64,000 nucleotides of DNA, taken from the NCBI RefSeq assembly GCF_022489065.1, contig NZ_JAKVTW010000003.1, positions 248,001-312,000 of the forward strand, given 5' to 3'. Position 1 is the stretch's first letter. Each line of letters begins with the position of its first letter. Origin of the DNA: Vreelandella neptunia (GTDB lineage Bacteria > Pseudomonadota > Gammaproteobacteria > Pseudomonadales > Halomonadaceae). This document shows, piece after piece, positions 27,685 through 36,738 of the stretch. The notes below the pieces were generated by a model. That model was not told where the DNA came from, did not search any database, and saw only the letters and a list, made by a program, of their open reading frames with translations. Made by a program: the position numbers and the translations under genes.

Positions 27685-28620
27685 TTACTCAACGAGCTCA
27701 AGCAAACGATCAGGGTAGTTGGTGAAAAGACCGTTTACGCCCATTTCCATCAGACGCTCCATCTCATCGGTTTCATTGATAGTATAAACATGTACCGGCA
27801 GGCCGTTTGCGTTTGCCTGTTGGATGAAGTCAGCATCAATGACTTCCTCACCTTCGTAGATGAAGTTGGTGCCCAGACCTACCGAGTAATCTGCTACCGC
27901 TTGAAAGTCTTCATCGGTGATTTCCTCCGGCCCTGGTGTTACGCCAGTCCACTCAACTAAACGCCCGTCTTCCTTTTCGCTGGGGTAATACCAAACCAGT
28001 TGAATGAGCGGCACCTTGTCGTTTAATTCGTGGACTTTCAACAGACTCTCTTGCTCGAAGGACTGCACTAGCACACGGCCACTCTCGATCATATTGTGCT
28101 CTTCCAGCATCGCTACCAAGGCCTCTTCCAAGCCAGGATTCAACTGGGGAGACTTGGTTTCAATGTAGTAGCGGGCATCGTGGCCAAAACGCTCAAATAG
28201 CTCATCCAGCGTTAGCATCTGCGTGCCTTCAAAGGCGGCGTCGGCGCTTTCGGGATTCTCTTCGTTAAACCAAGTGCCGGTATCTAGCGCTTTGAGTTCT
28301 TCCAGCGTGTAATCATTTATTGCGCCTTCCCCATCGCTGGTGCGATCAATGGCATCATCATGAAACACCACTAATTCGCCATCGGAGGTGATTTGTACGT
28401 CCAGCTCCAAATAATCCACATCCCACTCATGGGCGAGTTCATAGGCGCCCAAGGTACTTTCTGGCGCATGGCCGCTGGCGCCACGATGAGCAATTACCTG
28501 AAATGACTCCAGATCTTTTAGCTGCTGCTCTAAGGGAGAGGTTTCTGCCAATGCGGAAGAAGTAGCAGCACCAGCGAAAAGGCCTAGCGACACAGCGACA
28601 ATCAAAGGATGACGTTGCAT
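27685..28620 (-). CDS. Periplasmic glycerophosphodiester phosphodiesterase, GlpQ-like
   Basis: A 311-residue secreted enzyme with a signal peptide (VAVSLGLFAGAATSSALA). It hydrolyses glycerophosphodiesters to glycerol-3-phosphate and an alcohol. The family catalytic segments are present: HRGASGHAPESTLGAY, YLELDVQITSDGELVVFHD and IETKSP. It is monocistronic with its own terminator. The role is probably phosphorus and glycerol scavenging from phospholipid head groups. Confidence 0.9.
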   Translation of the reverse strand: MQRHPLIVAVSLGLFAGAATSSALAETSPLEQQLKDLESFQVIAHRGASGHAPESTLGAYELAHEWDVDYLELDVQITSDGELVVFHDDAIDRTSDGEGAINDYTLEELKALDTGTWFNEENPESADAAFEGTQMLTLDELFERFGHDARYYIETKSPQLNPGLEEALVAMLEEHNMIESGRVLVQSFEQESLLKVHELNDKVPLIQLVWYYPSEKEDGRLVEWTGVTPGPEEITDEDFQAVADYSVGLGTNFIYEGEEVIDADFIQQANANGLPVHVYTINETDEMERLMEMGVNGLFTNYPDRLLELVE

Positions 28621-28695
28621 GGGAGCTCCTTAATTGAATATTTGTTCAATAAGCCTACAGGCCCTGCAGCGTTAAAGCCAAATGGCAGGAATACA

Positions 28696-29253
28696 TTAGC
28701 GTTGCAGCGTGGCACGAATAGAGTAGACCTTGCTGATCAATGCTTGTGCCTCTCTTCTGGAGTTCAAACGCGCAAATTGAATATGTCTATAGCGTGGATT
28801 TACCATATCGGAAAAGTAGCGTTTACGGTTTTGCCGCCACGTTTTTAGTGACCAGAGTAGAATTGAGTCACGGCTTAAGAACGTTTTTCGGAAACTCTCG
28901 CGATTGCCGGTACCGGGCCAGAGTTCTTCTTGGCGGATAATACGTTTAAATGCACGCTTTATGGCTTGGCAGAATACCAGCAAGAAGGGGTAATCAATCC
29001 ACACCACCATGTCAACATCTCGCCACTTAATATGCCGAGTGCGATCAAAATTACCATCCAGTACCCAACCTTCAGGTGAAGCTGCTAAAGCCTCTTCCAG
29101 CTTGGCAAAAAAGATATCGTCAGGTGTTCCTTTCCAGTCAGCACGCCAAAACAACTGATCAAGCTGAAAGCAGGGAGCGCTCAACGCTTCTGCCAACTGC
29201 CTTGCAAGGGTGCTTTTGCCACTGCCACTCGTGCCGACCACGTTGATTTTCAT
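28696..29253 (-). CDS. P-loop NTPase, FlaR/adenylate-kinase-like
   Basis: A 185-residue small kinase-like protein. The Walker A motif is GTSGSGKST (residues ~7-15). FQLDQLFWRADWKG, WVLDGNF and VVWIDYPF are typical of the family annotated as topology modulation or FlaR proteins. The substrate and role are unknown. No operon partner is apparent. Confidence 0.8.
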   Translation of the reverse strand: MKINVVGTSGSGKSTLARQLAEALSAPCFQLDQLFWRADWKGTPDDIFFAKLEEALAASPEGWVLDGNFDRTRHIKWRDVDMVVWIDYPFLLVFCQAIKRAFKRIIRQEELWPGTGNRESFRKTFLSRDSILLWSLKTWRQNRKRYFSDMVNPRYRHIQFARLNSRREAQALISKVYSIRATLQR

Positions 29254-29445
29254 GCTGAATTCTCTTTGGTTGGCGCGGCATTTTAATGAGTGCTCGTAGG
29301 GTGAGCAAGAGAGTTATATGGAAAGCTGTATAAAATAAATTTAACTTAAAAAGCGGTATTAACATACATTATCAACGTTATAGAGCTGCTAATCTTAAGA
29401 GCACGAGTTTAAGCGTGTAATGCTACTTTCAATTGGATTTCAACA

Positions 29446-31032
29446 ATGCATACAAAACCAGGACGATTGCCCTCTGTTATCAGTTTTATAATCGTGCTGC
29501 TGGTGGGCGTGTTGCTCGGCAGTGTGGTTCAAACTCAAATTAATCTCGCTGCGCTTCAGGGCATGGGCGTTGAAATACCCACTTCGCTGCGTCTGAAAAC
29601 CACGCTTCAAGATCTCATCACTTTTGCACCCATCTATGCAGCGCTGTTTTCAGTTGGCTTTGCGCTAGCTCAATTAGCAGCGATATGGCTCTCGCGTTGG
29701 CTGGGTGGAAGGTTTCATTCACTATTGAGTGCGGGGTCGGCAGTGGTAGCGCTGTTGGTGACATTGAAAACTGTCGATTTCTTTGCTCCCATGCCAACGT
29801 TGATCGCGGCCACGCGCAGTATTTTCGGGCTAGTGGCAATGCTGGTCACCGCCGCACTGGCGGGCTGGTTATTCGCGGTTCTTCTAAGATGTTTACGTCG
29901 CTCCCCTCCAATTAATAGCTACGCTAGCGTGGCAATAGTGCTCGGCACAACGAGCTTCTTGGCTGTGCCACCTGTTCAAGCTCAGCAGAGTCACTTCTAC
30001 CAGGTTGATACAATAGCAGAAGATTTAGAGCACCCTTGGTCGCTCGCTTTTCTGCCCGATGGACGCATGTTAGTGACCGAACGCCCTGGTCGACTGCGCT
30101 TACTCAATGCCGAGGGTAATACACTCGTGGCGTCTATTAGTGGCGTTCCAGACGTGTACGCTTCAGGACAATCAGGCTTATTTGATGTGCTTTTATCACC
30201 GCAATTCGAAGACGATCAGCGGGTTTATCTTAGCTACGCCTGCGGCAGTGCAGATGCTAATCACACCTGCCTTGCCACCGGCGAGCTGGTAGAAAGCAGC
30301 CTGGAAAACGTCGAAGAGATTTTCAGAGTGCAGCCTGCCAAACAGGGCGGTGCCCACTTCGGTGCCCGCTTGGCCTGGCTGCCAGATAACACGCTGATAC
30401 TGACGCTGGGTGATGGTTTTGATTACCGGGAAGAGGCCCAAAACCTTCACAATCATATCGGCAGTATCGTTCGTCTTAATCGCGATGGCAGCGCGCCGGA
30501 AGACAACCCATTTGTAGGTCGGGACGATGCCCGACCGGAAATCTACAGCTATGGTCACCGCAATGTGCAGGGACTGGTATTTGATACTGAAAATCAGCGC
30601 CTGATTGCTCACGAGCACGGCCCCCGTGGTGGCGATGAAATTAACATTATCGAAGCGGGCGCCAATTACGGTTGGCCCATTGCGACGGGCGGTTTGGATT
30701 ACACCGGTGCCCGAGTCACGCCGTTCAAAGAGTATCCTGGTACCGTGACACCTGTACTGGAATGGACACCTTCCATCGCTCCTTCGGGTATGGCGATCTA
30801 TACCGGTGAGCTTTTCTCTGAATGGCAGGGAGATCTGTTAGTCGGCGCCCTGGTCGATCAACAAGTTCGCCGAATCAGTTTATCTGCTGACGGTTCAAGC
30901 GCGGAAGATGTAGAGAGCCTTTTCGGCGAACTGGAAGAGCGTATTAGAGATGTGCGCGTCGGCCCAGAAGGGGCAGTGTATCTACTTACCGATAGCCCTG
31001 AAGGCAGAGTGCTGCGAGTAACACCGCAGTAA
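29446..31032 (+). CDS. Membrane-anchored PQQ-type sugar dehydrogenase
   Basis: A 528-residue fusion. Residues ~1-155 contain about four hydrophobic helices (11-31, 58-80, 92-112, 122-147) that I do not recognise as a known domain. From about residue 180 a six-bladed beta-propeller of the soluble aldose dehydrogenase (YliI/Asd) family begins with LEHPWSLAFLPDGRMLVTERPGRL. It includes the EHGPRGGDEIN active-site loop and NYGWP. PQQ-dependent oxidation of aldoses in the periplasm is the family reaction. The sequence GTTSFLAVPPVQAQQ at ~170 resembles a signal-peptide end, so the propeller may follow an internal export segment. No PQQ synthesis genes are nearby. Confidence 0.8.
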   Translation: MHTKPGRLPSVISFIIVLLVGVLLGSVVQTQINLAALQGMGVEIPTSLRLKTTLQDLITFAPIYAALFSVGFALAQLAAIWLSRWLGGRFHSLLSAGSAVVALLVTLKTVDFFAPMPTLIAATRSIFGLVAMLVTAALAGWLFAVLLRCLRRSPPINSYASVAIVLGTTSFLAVPPVQAQQSHFYQVDTIAEDLEHPWSLAFLPDGRMLVTERPGRLRLLNAEGNTLVASISGVPDVYASGQSGLFDVLLSPQFEDDQRVYLSYACGSADANHTCLATGELVESSLENVEEIFRVQPAKQGGAHFGARLAWLPDNTLILTLGDGFDYREEAQNLHNHIGSIVRLNRDGSAPEDNPFVGRDDARPEIYSYGHRNVQGLVFDTENQRLIAHEHGPRGGDEINIIEAGANYGWPIATGGLDYTGARVTPFKEYPGTVTPVLEWTPSIAPSGMAIYTGELFSEWQGDLLVGALVDQQVRRISLSADGSSAEDVESLFGELEERIRDVRVGPEGAVYLLTDSPEGRVLRVTPQ

Positions 31033-31056
31033 GCAAACAATGAAAGGCGCCTAAGA

Positions 31057-31749
31057 ATGGCAGTTCATACAGAGCACCACCGATCACACCGAACAGGCTG
31101 GCTACGCGCTGCGGTGCTGGGCGCCAATGATGGTATTGTGTCGACCAGCAGCCTGATATTAGGCGTTGCAGCCGCCAGTACCTCACAGAGCGATATCATG
31201 CTGGCTGGCGTTGCTGGTCTAGTGGCTGGCGCTATGTCGATGGCTGCCGGTGAGTATGTTTCGGTTAGCTCGCAATCTGACACTGAACATGCCGATCTCA
31301 ATATCGAACGCAAAGCACTGGCTGATCATTACGAGCTAGAGCAGGATGAACTCGCCGCTATATATGTCACCCGCGGCTTAGATCCTGGATTGGCAAGCCA
31401 GGTCGCTGAGCAATTAATGACCAGCGATGCCCTAGGCGCACATGCTCGGGATGAAATTGGTATCACCGATACTGGTCAGGCTCGACCACTCCAGGCCGCC
31501 CTCTCATCAGCAGCGACTTTCACCACGGGGGCGCTGCTGCCGTTATTGGTCGCCTGGTGGGCACCATCATCATTATTAACGCCTCTGGTAGCACTGTTTT
31601 CACTGCTCTTCCTGGCTTTGTTGGGCGCTTTAGCAGCTCGCGTCGGTGGTGCACCTATCTGGAAAGCTGCAGCACGAGTGATGCTCTGGGGGGCGCTTGC
31701 GATGGCGTTAACCGCTGCCATTGGGCTTATGTTTGGAGTTGTGGCTTGA
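31057..31749 (+). CDS. VIT/CCC1-family iron or manganese transporter
   Basis: A 230-residue membrane protein of the vacuolar-iron-transporter family. The first helix carries RAAVLGANDGIVSTSSLILGVAAAS, and the second GAMSMAAGEYVSVSSQ, with the conserved Glu and Tyr. A cytoplasmic acidic region (~75-145) and three C-terminal helices follow. Bacterial members are thought to export or sequester Fe2+ or Mn2+. It lies 24 nt after the sugar dehydrogenase gene, so co-transcription is possible. Confidence 0.9.
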   Translation: MAVHTEHHRSHRTGWLRAAVLGANDGIVSTSSLILGVAAASTSQSDIMLAGVAGLVAGAMSMAAGEYVSVSSQSDTEHADLNIERKALADHYELEQDELAAIYVTRGLDPGLASQVAEQLMTSDALGAHARDEIGITDTGQARPLQAALSSAATFTTGALLPLLVAWWAPSSLLTPLVALFSLLFLALLGALAARVGGAPIWKAAARVMLWGALAMALTAAIGLMFGVVA

Positions 31750-31872
31750 ATGCGTGAGCGCTGAATGGAGCGTTCTTATTGAAGAACTGGATTCAAGAGG
31801 GGGGCTTGCAGATAGCATTACCGATATCCCGCTCGTGTATCTCTGGCAATTATTAATGTTGAAGTTCTTGCA

Positions 31873-32255
31873 TCACACCTCAGCATTGCTGCGGCCAGAA
31901 GCCTCAATAATCTCATGGTGTATGCGTTGCTGTTGCTCAGCGGAGAGGTTTTCATACGAACAGACAAATAGTTTTTGCGCGTATCGCTCAAAAAGAGCAG
32001 CAAGGCTAGGTGGTGTTTTTTTAATCTGCTCTGCTCTCGCCAGCCCCTGCACACTTGTCAGTTTCCTATACTCCTCCATGACTTGGTTACGCATTGCATG
32101 GCAGTACTCTGCTGCCTCAAGATAACTGGTTCTGCCTGCCGAGAGGTCTGCTTTAGCAATAGAAGAAATACGCTGGATTTGCGATATATAACGTGCTCTC
32201 GGGTATGAGCATCGTTACTCACATCAATACCGGCACTGCGTTTTTCCTCAGTCAT
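31873..32255 (-). pseudogene. Frameshifted small gene of unknown function
   Basis: A strong ribosome-binding site (AGGAGG) precedes an ATG at 32255 encoding a polar start (MTEEKRSAGIDVSNDAH). That frame then turns into an implausible sequence and stops near 32058. The next frame, open from about 32205, encodes a normal-looking helical protein (RISSIAKADLSAGRTSYLEA, later LAALFERYAQKLFVCSYENL) down to 31873. Joining the two by a one-base shift near 32150-32200 gives a protein of ~125 residues. Either a 1-nt deletion or a sequencing error explains it. I do not recognise the family. Confidence 0.55.
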
Positions 32256-32464
32256 AGAGCTCCTCCTGGTAACGACTAGGCGCAAAGCGCTCACTGATTC
32301 ATTATAGCGACCGGCCGCCTGCCTTGAAGGCGTTGGTAGAGTAGCATGGCTGGGAAGGTTTTAACGTAGGTAAGTAAAAGTGTGGAAGTATAAGTTAGCA
32401 ATAGGTTGAATTACGCTTAGATACCTGCACTTATTAATAAGTAACTAATTCACAAGGAGCCGTT

Positions 32465-33094
32465 ATGACAACGTTAGTGATTGGCGCGAACGGACAGATA
32501 GGCAAACAGTTTTGCGAACTGGCCCAAAAAGCGGGCACGCCTATCAAAGCGATGATTCGCAGTGAAGAGCAGGCAGCCTGGTTCAAAGAGCACGGCATCG
32601 ATACCGTGGTGGCTGATTTAGAAGGCGAATTTGAGCACGCCTTTGACGGCTGCGACCAAGTGGTCTTTACGGCGGGTTCAGGGCCTCACACCGGGCCAGA
32701 CAAAACGCTGATGATTGATCTTTTCGGTGCCATTCGTACCGCCGATATCGCCAAACAAAAGGGCCTTTCCCGCTACATCATGATCAGCGCCATGCGCGCG
32801 GAACAACCGCTTGAGGCGCCCGAGAAAATGCGCCCCTACATGGCCGCAAAATTTGCTGCCGATGCCCACCTTCGCAACAGCGGTATGCCCTACCTCATTC
32901 TCAAGCCTGGGCGTTTGACTGACGAATCCGCCAGTCAGCAGTTTGCCAGCTCACTAGAGGAAGCCGGCGACAACCAAATCTCCCGCGCCAACGTTGCCCA
33001 CGCGTTACTTCACGCTGTGCAAAAGCCCGATGTGGTAAACCAAGAGTATCTGCTGCTGGATGGCAAACGTTCGATTGGCGAGATTATTCAGTAG
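32465..33094 (+). CDS. Atypical SDR, NAD(P)-binding epimerase-like protein
   Basis: A 209-residue protein with an N-terminal dinucleotide-binding motif, VIGANGQIGKQF. It also has the atypical short-chain dehydrogenase features of the YhfK group (VVFTAGSG, YIMISAMRA, PYLILKPGRLTDE). The function is probably redox- or nucleotide-dependent; the substrate is unknown. It is monocistronic, and its stop faces that of the aldo/keto reductase 19 nt away. Confidence 0.85.
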   Translation: MTTLVIGANGQIGKQFCELAQKAGTPIKAMIRSEEQAAWFKEHGIDTVVADLEGEFEHAFDGCDQVVFTAGSGPHTGPDKTLMIDLFGAIRTADIAKQKGLSRYIMISAMRAEQPLEAPEKMRPYMAAKFAADAHLRNSGMPYLILKPGRLTDESASQQFASSLEEAGDNQISRANVAHALLHAVQKPDVVNQEYLLLDGKRSIGEIIQ

Positions 33095-33112
33095 CCAAGT
33101 CGCAGCCACTCC

Positions 33113-34096
33113 TCACGCATTGACCCCCTTCATGCCTTCCGGTGTATAGCGCTCGCCGATGACCGGAAGGCGTGCAATGGCCGCTTCGAGCTTTTGTTGC
33201 TCATCGGTGGTTAGTTTAATGGACGCTGCTGCGGCATTCTCTTCAAGGTAGCGCAACCGCTTGGTGCCCGGAATCGGTACGATGTTGTCGCCTTTGGAGA
33301 GCAGCCAGGCCAGCGAGAGCTGAGCAGGGGTGCAGCTTTTGAGCGCTGCGATGTCGCCAATCACCTCCGCGATTCGGCGGTTAGTATCCATGGCCTGTTC
33401 AGAGAAGCGAGGTAAGTTAGAACGAAAATCACCTTCGCCGAAATCAGCGTTCTCTTGAAATCTGCCCGTCAAAAAGCCTCGGCCGAGAGGAGAGTAGGGC
33501 ACAAAGCCGATGCCGAGCTCCTTGCAGGTGGGCAGTATCGTTCGCTCCACATCCCGTGTCCAGAGTGAGTATTCGGTTTGAACCGCCGTCACCGGGTGAA
33601 CGGCGTGCGCGCGGCGTAGGGTCTCGTCGCTAACCTCGCAGAGGCCAATATGGGCAATTTTTCCCTCTTTAACCAGTTGTACCAAGCCCTCCATAGTCTC
33701 TTCGATAGGGGTTTCCGGGTTAACGCGGTGAACGTAGTAGAGATCGATTTGTTCGATGCCCAGCCGCCTCAGCGAACCCTCGCAAGCTAGGCGGGCATAA
33801 TGGCCGCTGCTATCCAGGCTTCGCTGGTACTCACCGGGGTTGCGCACAATACCAAACTTGGTGGCTATACGTACTTTGGTCTTCTGGCTGGAGAGAAAAC
33901 AGCTAATTAATTCCTCGTTATGGTGCGGGCCATACATATCTGCCGTGTCGAAAAAGTCGATTCCTAGTTCTACCGCTCGGGCTAATACCCGCAACGATTC
34001 GCTATCGTCCCGGGGGCCGTAAAACTCGCTCATTCCCATGCAGCCTAAGCCGATGGCGGAAACAGTTAGGTTGCTGCCAAGCGTGCGTGTTTGCAT
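33113..34096 (-). CDS. Aldo/keto reductase
   Basis: A 327-residue NADPH-dependent TIM-barrel oxidoreductase. Catalytic-site segments are [15 protein letters not shown] (Asp, Tyr), VRIATKFGI (Lys) and [10 protein letters not shown] (His). The C-terminal [16 protein letters not shown] is the NADP-binding region. It matches the YakC/AKR13-like group that reduces aldehydes and ketones. A LysR regulator is divergent, starting 58 nt away, so it is likely regulated by that protein. Confidence 0.92.
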   Translation of the reverse strand: MQTRTLGSNLTVSAIGLGCMGMSEFYGPRDDSESLRVLARAVELGIDFFDTADMYGPHHNEELISCFLSSQKTKVRIATKFGIVRNPGEYQRSLDSSGHYARLACEGSLRRLGIEQIDLYYVHRVNPETPIEETMEGLVQLVKEGKIAHIGLCEVSDETLRRAHAVHPVTAVQTEYSLWTRDVERTILPTCKELGIGFVPYSPLGRGFLTGRFQENADFGEGDFRSNLPRFSEQAMDTNRRIAEVIGDIAALKSCTPAQLSLAWLLSKGDNIVPIPGTKRLRYLEENAAAASIKLTTDEQQKLEAAIARLPVIGERYTPEGMKGVNA

Positions 34097-34154
34097 GATG
34101 TTTCTCCTTGAAGCGTTCTTGAGTAGCGTAGTGACAGCGTGGCACTATCCAATA

Positions 34155-35096
34155 ATGAAAAAAATAAACGAATTCGATAACCTGATTTCCGATATTGAAA
34201 AGCAGATGCCCCGCGGGTGGGTTTGGGATGACACGCGCACCTTTCTAGCAGTGGCCCGTCATGGCACCTTGAGCGGTGCGGCAGCGGAACTCCATCTGGG
34301 CATCGCGACGCTCTCTCGCCGTATTGAGCGGCTGGAAAACGCCTTGAATCTACCGCTGTTCGTGCGCCAACAGTCGGGTTATCAACTGACCGAGGAGGGG
34401 GCAGGGCTAATCGAAAAAGCCGAAGCCCTGGAAGCCGCTGCAGCGGCATTTGCCAGCGGAGTTTCCAGCGCTAGGCAGCTTAGCGGTAGGGTGCGTTTGG
34501 CTACCGCCGAGAACCTGGCCACGGCGCTGATTCTGCCCGCATTGCCACAGTTCAACGCGCAGTACCCCGGCATCAGGCTTGAGCTGGTGACCGATATCAA
34601 CACCGTTAACCTGCACCGTCGCGACGCCGATTTGGCGCTTAGAATGGTCAAGCCAGTGCGGGGTAATGTCACCTTGCGTCGCCTGGGTACCCTGGGGTTC
34701 GGGCTTTACGCTAGCGTTGGCTATGAAGCGCAGCGAGAGGCTCATCATGACGCAGGCGATTACGATTCCGATGCCTTTATCACCTGGGGTGAAACGCAAA
34801 CGAATTTGCCCGCGGCCCAGTGGGTTGAGCGTGTTCTGCAAGGGCGTGAGCCCGCGTTAACCACCACATCATTAGCGACTCAGCTCGCAGCAGCCAAAGC
34901 GGGGCTGGGGATAGCGGTATTGCCACATTTTCTGGCCAGGGAGGCCGGGCTTGTCTGTGTCGCTCAGGATATTGGCATGGATCAGCCCATCTATCTCGTT
35001 ATTCAGACGGATCTCACCCAATCAGGCCGTACCCGGGCCGTGGCGGACTTTCTGACTGAACTGGTGGCCAGTAACCGTGAGCGCTTGAGTGGGTGA
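34155..35096 (+). CDS. LysR-family regulator of the aldo/keto reductase gene
   Basis: About 313 residues with an N-terminal winged HTH (TFLAVARHGTLSGAAAELHLGIATLSRRIERLE) and a C-terminal periplasmic-binding-like effector domain ending in a LysR-typical ALTTTSLATQLAAAKAGLGIAV-like region. The ATG at 34155 is chosen; the frame is open further upstream into the divergent gene, but those residues are not family-like. The divergent arrangement suggests control of the aldo/keto reductase and of itself. Confidence 0.88.
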   Translation: MKKINEFDNLISDIEKQMPRGWVWDDTRTFLAVARHGTLSGAAAELHLGIATLSRRIERLENALNLPLFVRQQSGYQLTEEGAGLIEKAEALEAAAAAFASGVSSARQLSGRVRLATAENLATALILPALPQFNAQYPGIRLELVTDINTVNLHRRDADLALRMVKPVRGNVTLRRLGTLGFGLYASVGYEAQREAHHDAGDYDSDAFITWGETQTNLPAAQWVERVLQGREPALTTTSLATQLAAAKAGLGIAVLPHFLAREAGLVCVAQDIGMDQPIYLVIQTDLTQSGRTRAVADFLTELVASNRERLSG

Positions 35097-35201
35097 GTAG
35101 AGGTAAAAAGGCGGGATAAAGTAGTCTCGGCACGCTTGTTTAGCAGCATGGGGGTATTTGGCCGTCTTGCGGTTTGAGTAGAAAAGGAATAATTTATACT
35201 C

Positions 35202-35465
35202 ATGAGCGACTTTGAGTATGATGATGTCAAAAGCGTAGCCAATCGGGCAAAGCATGGAATTGACTTTTTTGCTGCTCAGGCGCTTTGGAATGACCCTGAT
35301 TTGCTGGAAGTCCAAGCTAAGTCTGATGATGTGCCGCGTTTTTTGATGATAGGGCTAATTGGCGATAAGCATTGGTCTGCCGTCATCACCTATCGAAATG
35401 AAAAAATCCGACTCATTTCGGTAAGGCGTTCGCGTAAAAGAGAGGTAGAGCTCTATGAAAGCTAA
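35202..35465 (+). CDS. brnT: BrnT-family toxin
   Basis: An 87-residue protein with the BrnT pattern: FEYDDVKSVANRAKHGIDF at the start (the K-N/A-x-KHG signature), ALWNDPDLLE in the middle and IRLISVRRSRKRE near the end. BrnT is a RelE-like RNase toxin that inhibits translation. It overlaps the antitoxin gene by 11 nt, with toxin first, the usual brnT-brnA order. Confidence 0.88.
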   Translation: MSDFEYDDVKSVANRAKHGIDFFAAQALWNDPDLLEVQAKSDDVPRFLMIGLIGDKHWSAVITYRNEKIRLISVRRSRKREVELYES

Positions 35466-35715
35466 CGACTTTGATCAAAAATTTGACCAGGATAGCGAAG
35501 ATATCGTTGATGATCTTAAGTTATCCACTGCACACCGTGTTAACCAGGATCCTAGGCGTATCAATGTCGACTTCCCTGCTTGGGTGGTTGATTCCCTGGA
35601 TCGTGAGGCAGCCCGTATCGGTGTTACACGGCAATCAATAATCAAGGTCTGGCTGGTTGAGCGGTTGAAAGCCGAAGCGATTCACAAGATTCCGGATAAC
35701 AACCAGCCTCACTAA
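35455..35715 (+). CDS. BrnA-type antitoxin with ribbon-helix-helix domain
   Basis: An 86-residue protein starting inside the toxin gene. The C-terminal half (RRINVDFPAWVVDSLDREAARIG, then RQSIIKVWLVERL) is a ribbon-helix-helix DNA-binding fold as in BrnA/CopG antitoxins. The acidic N-terminal half would bind and neutralise the toxin. The pair is probably autoregulated through the short region before 35202. Confidence 0.82.
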   Translation: MKANDFDQKFDQDSEDIVDDLKLSTAHRVNQDPRRINVDFPAWVVDSLDREAARIGVTRQSIIKVWLVERLKAEAIHKIPDNNQPH

Positions 35716-35726
35716 TTTTTTCACAT

Positions 35727-36632
35727 TTATCTCCCCAGCTCCCGCTTAAGCCACTCCGCCAGCGGCTCGCTGCGGCGGGGTTGAGCCAGAATGTTGGTTC
35801 GGACGGGTAGCCATAGGCAGAGCCTGGCGGGAGTTTCGATACTTCCCCAGGGCGCGACAAGCCGCCCGCTCTTCAGGTCATCTTCCACAAGTAGCCGGGG
35901 TGCGATCGCCACACCCAATCCCGCCACTGCAGCCTCCATCAAGTAATAAAGATGATCGAATCCTTGGCCCTCACATAGCGCCTGTTCCAGCTGTGCCGTT
36001 TCAAGACCCTGGGCACTGGCCCACTGTGGCCAGGCCTGGGGGCGGGAAGCGGTGTACAGCAGCTTGTTGGCAAAAAGTGTTTGTGGCTTGATGGCGTCGA
36101 TGTGGGCCATCAGTTGGGGGCTTACTACCGCGCAGATCTGTTCCGGCAGTAGCTCGAATACCTCTACCTCTGCTGGCCAAGGGGGCTCGGCAAACGCCAA
36201 TGTCGCACTGGCATCACTCTGATTGCCGGGCTGCTCGGTTTCGCTCACCACCACTTTCAATTTTAACTCAGGCAAATCACGGTGCAGTCGATCCAGCCTG
36301 GGGATTAACCACCGGGCCAGCAGGCTGCCAGGGCAGGCGAGGGTAAAGGGCGCTTCCTCTACATCACGCTTGAGCGATGCGCAACTATCGCGAAGTTTGA
36401 TAAACGCCTCGCTTAAGCCACTTTGCAACTGCTCTCCATGTGGCGTAAGCACCAGTCCGCGCCCAGCTTTAGCGAAAAGTGGAATGCCAAAGTGATTATC
36501 CAGGCTTTTAAGTTGTCGGCTCACGGCTCCGTGGGTCACGCTAAGCTCTTCCGCAGCGGCGGTGACGCTACCCAACCGAGCGGTAGCTTCAAAGGCGCGC
36601 AAGGCGCTAAGCGGTGGCATGCTGTTCTGCAT
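35727..36632 (-). CDS. trpI: LysR-type tryptophan synthase regulator TrpI
   Basis: About 301 residues. The HTH (LRAFEATARLGSVTAAAEEL, then SVTHGAVSRQLKSL) and the effector domain (GSLLARWLIPRLDRL, LYYLMEAAVAGLGVAIAPRLL) match Pseudomonas TrpI closely from memory. TrpI activates trpBA in response to indoleglycerol phosphate. The gene is divergent from trpB, the conserved arrangement. The ATG at 36632 has GGAG upstream; the longer GTG start at 36653 is possible. Confidence 0.9.
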   Translation of the reverse strand: MQNSMPPLSALRAFEATARLGSVTAAAEELSVTHGAVSRQLKSLDNHFGIPLFAKAGRGLVLTPHGEQLQSGLSEAFIKLRDSCASLKRDVEEAPFTLACPGSLLARWLIPRLDRLHRDLPELKLKVVVSETEQPGNQSDASATLAFAEPPWPAEVEVFELLPEQICAVVSPQLMAHIDAIKPQTLFANKLLYTASRPQAWPQWASAQGLETAQLEQALCEGQGFDHLYYLMEAAVAGLGVAIAPRLLVEDDLKSGRLVAPWGSIETPARLCLWLPVRTNILAQPRRSEPLAEWLKRELGR

Positions 36633-36738
36633 TAATACGTGACTCCAGCTCACATGTTGATGACATCTTATCGATTTTTCTCTCGGCCTGCTTGCGCTAA
36701 TGTCACTACATTGTTTGATAACGCATTCAGAGGTCGTG
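36633..36738. promoter_or_regulatory. trpI-trpB divergent control region
   Basis: The 106-nt gap between the divergent genes must contain both promoters and, by analogy with Pseudomonas, the TrpI binding sites. I could not assign the sites precisely. Confidence 0.45.
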
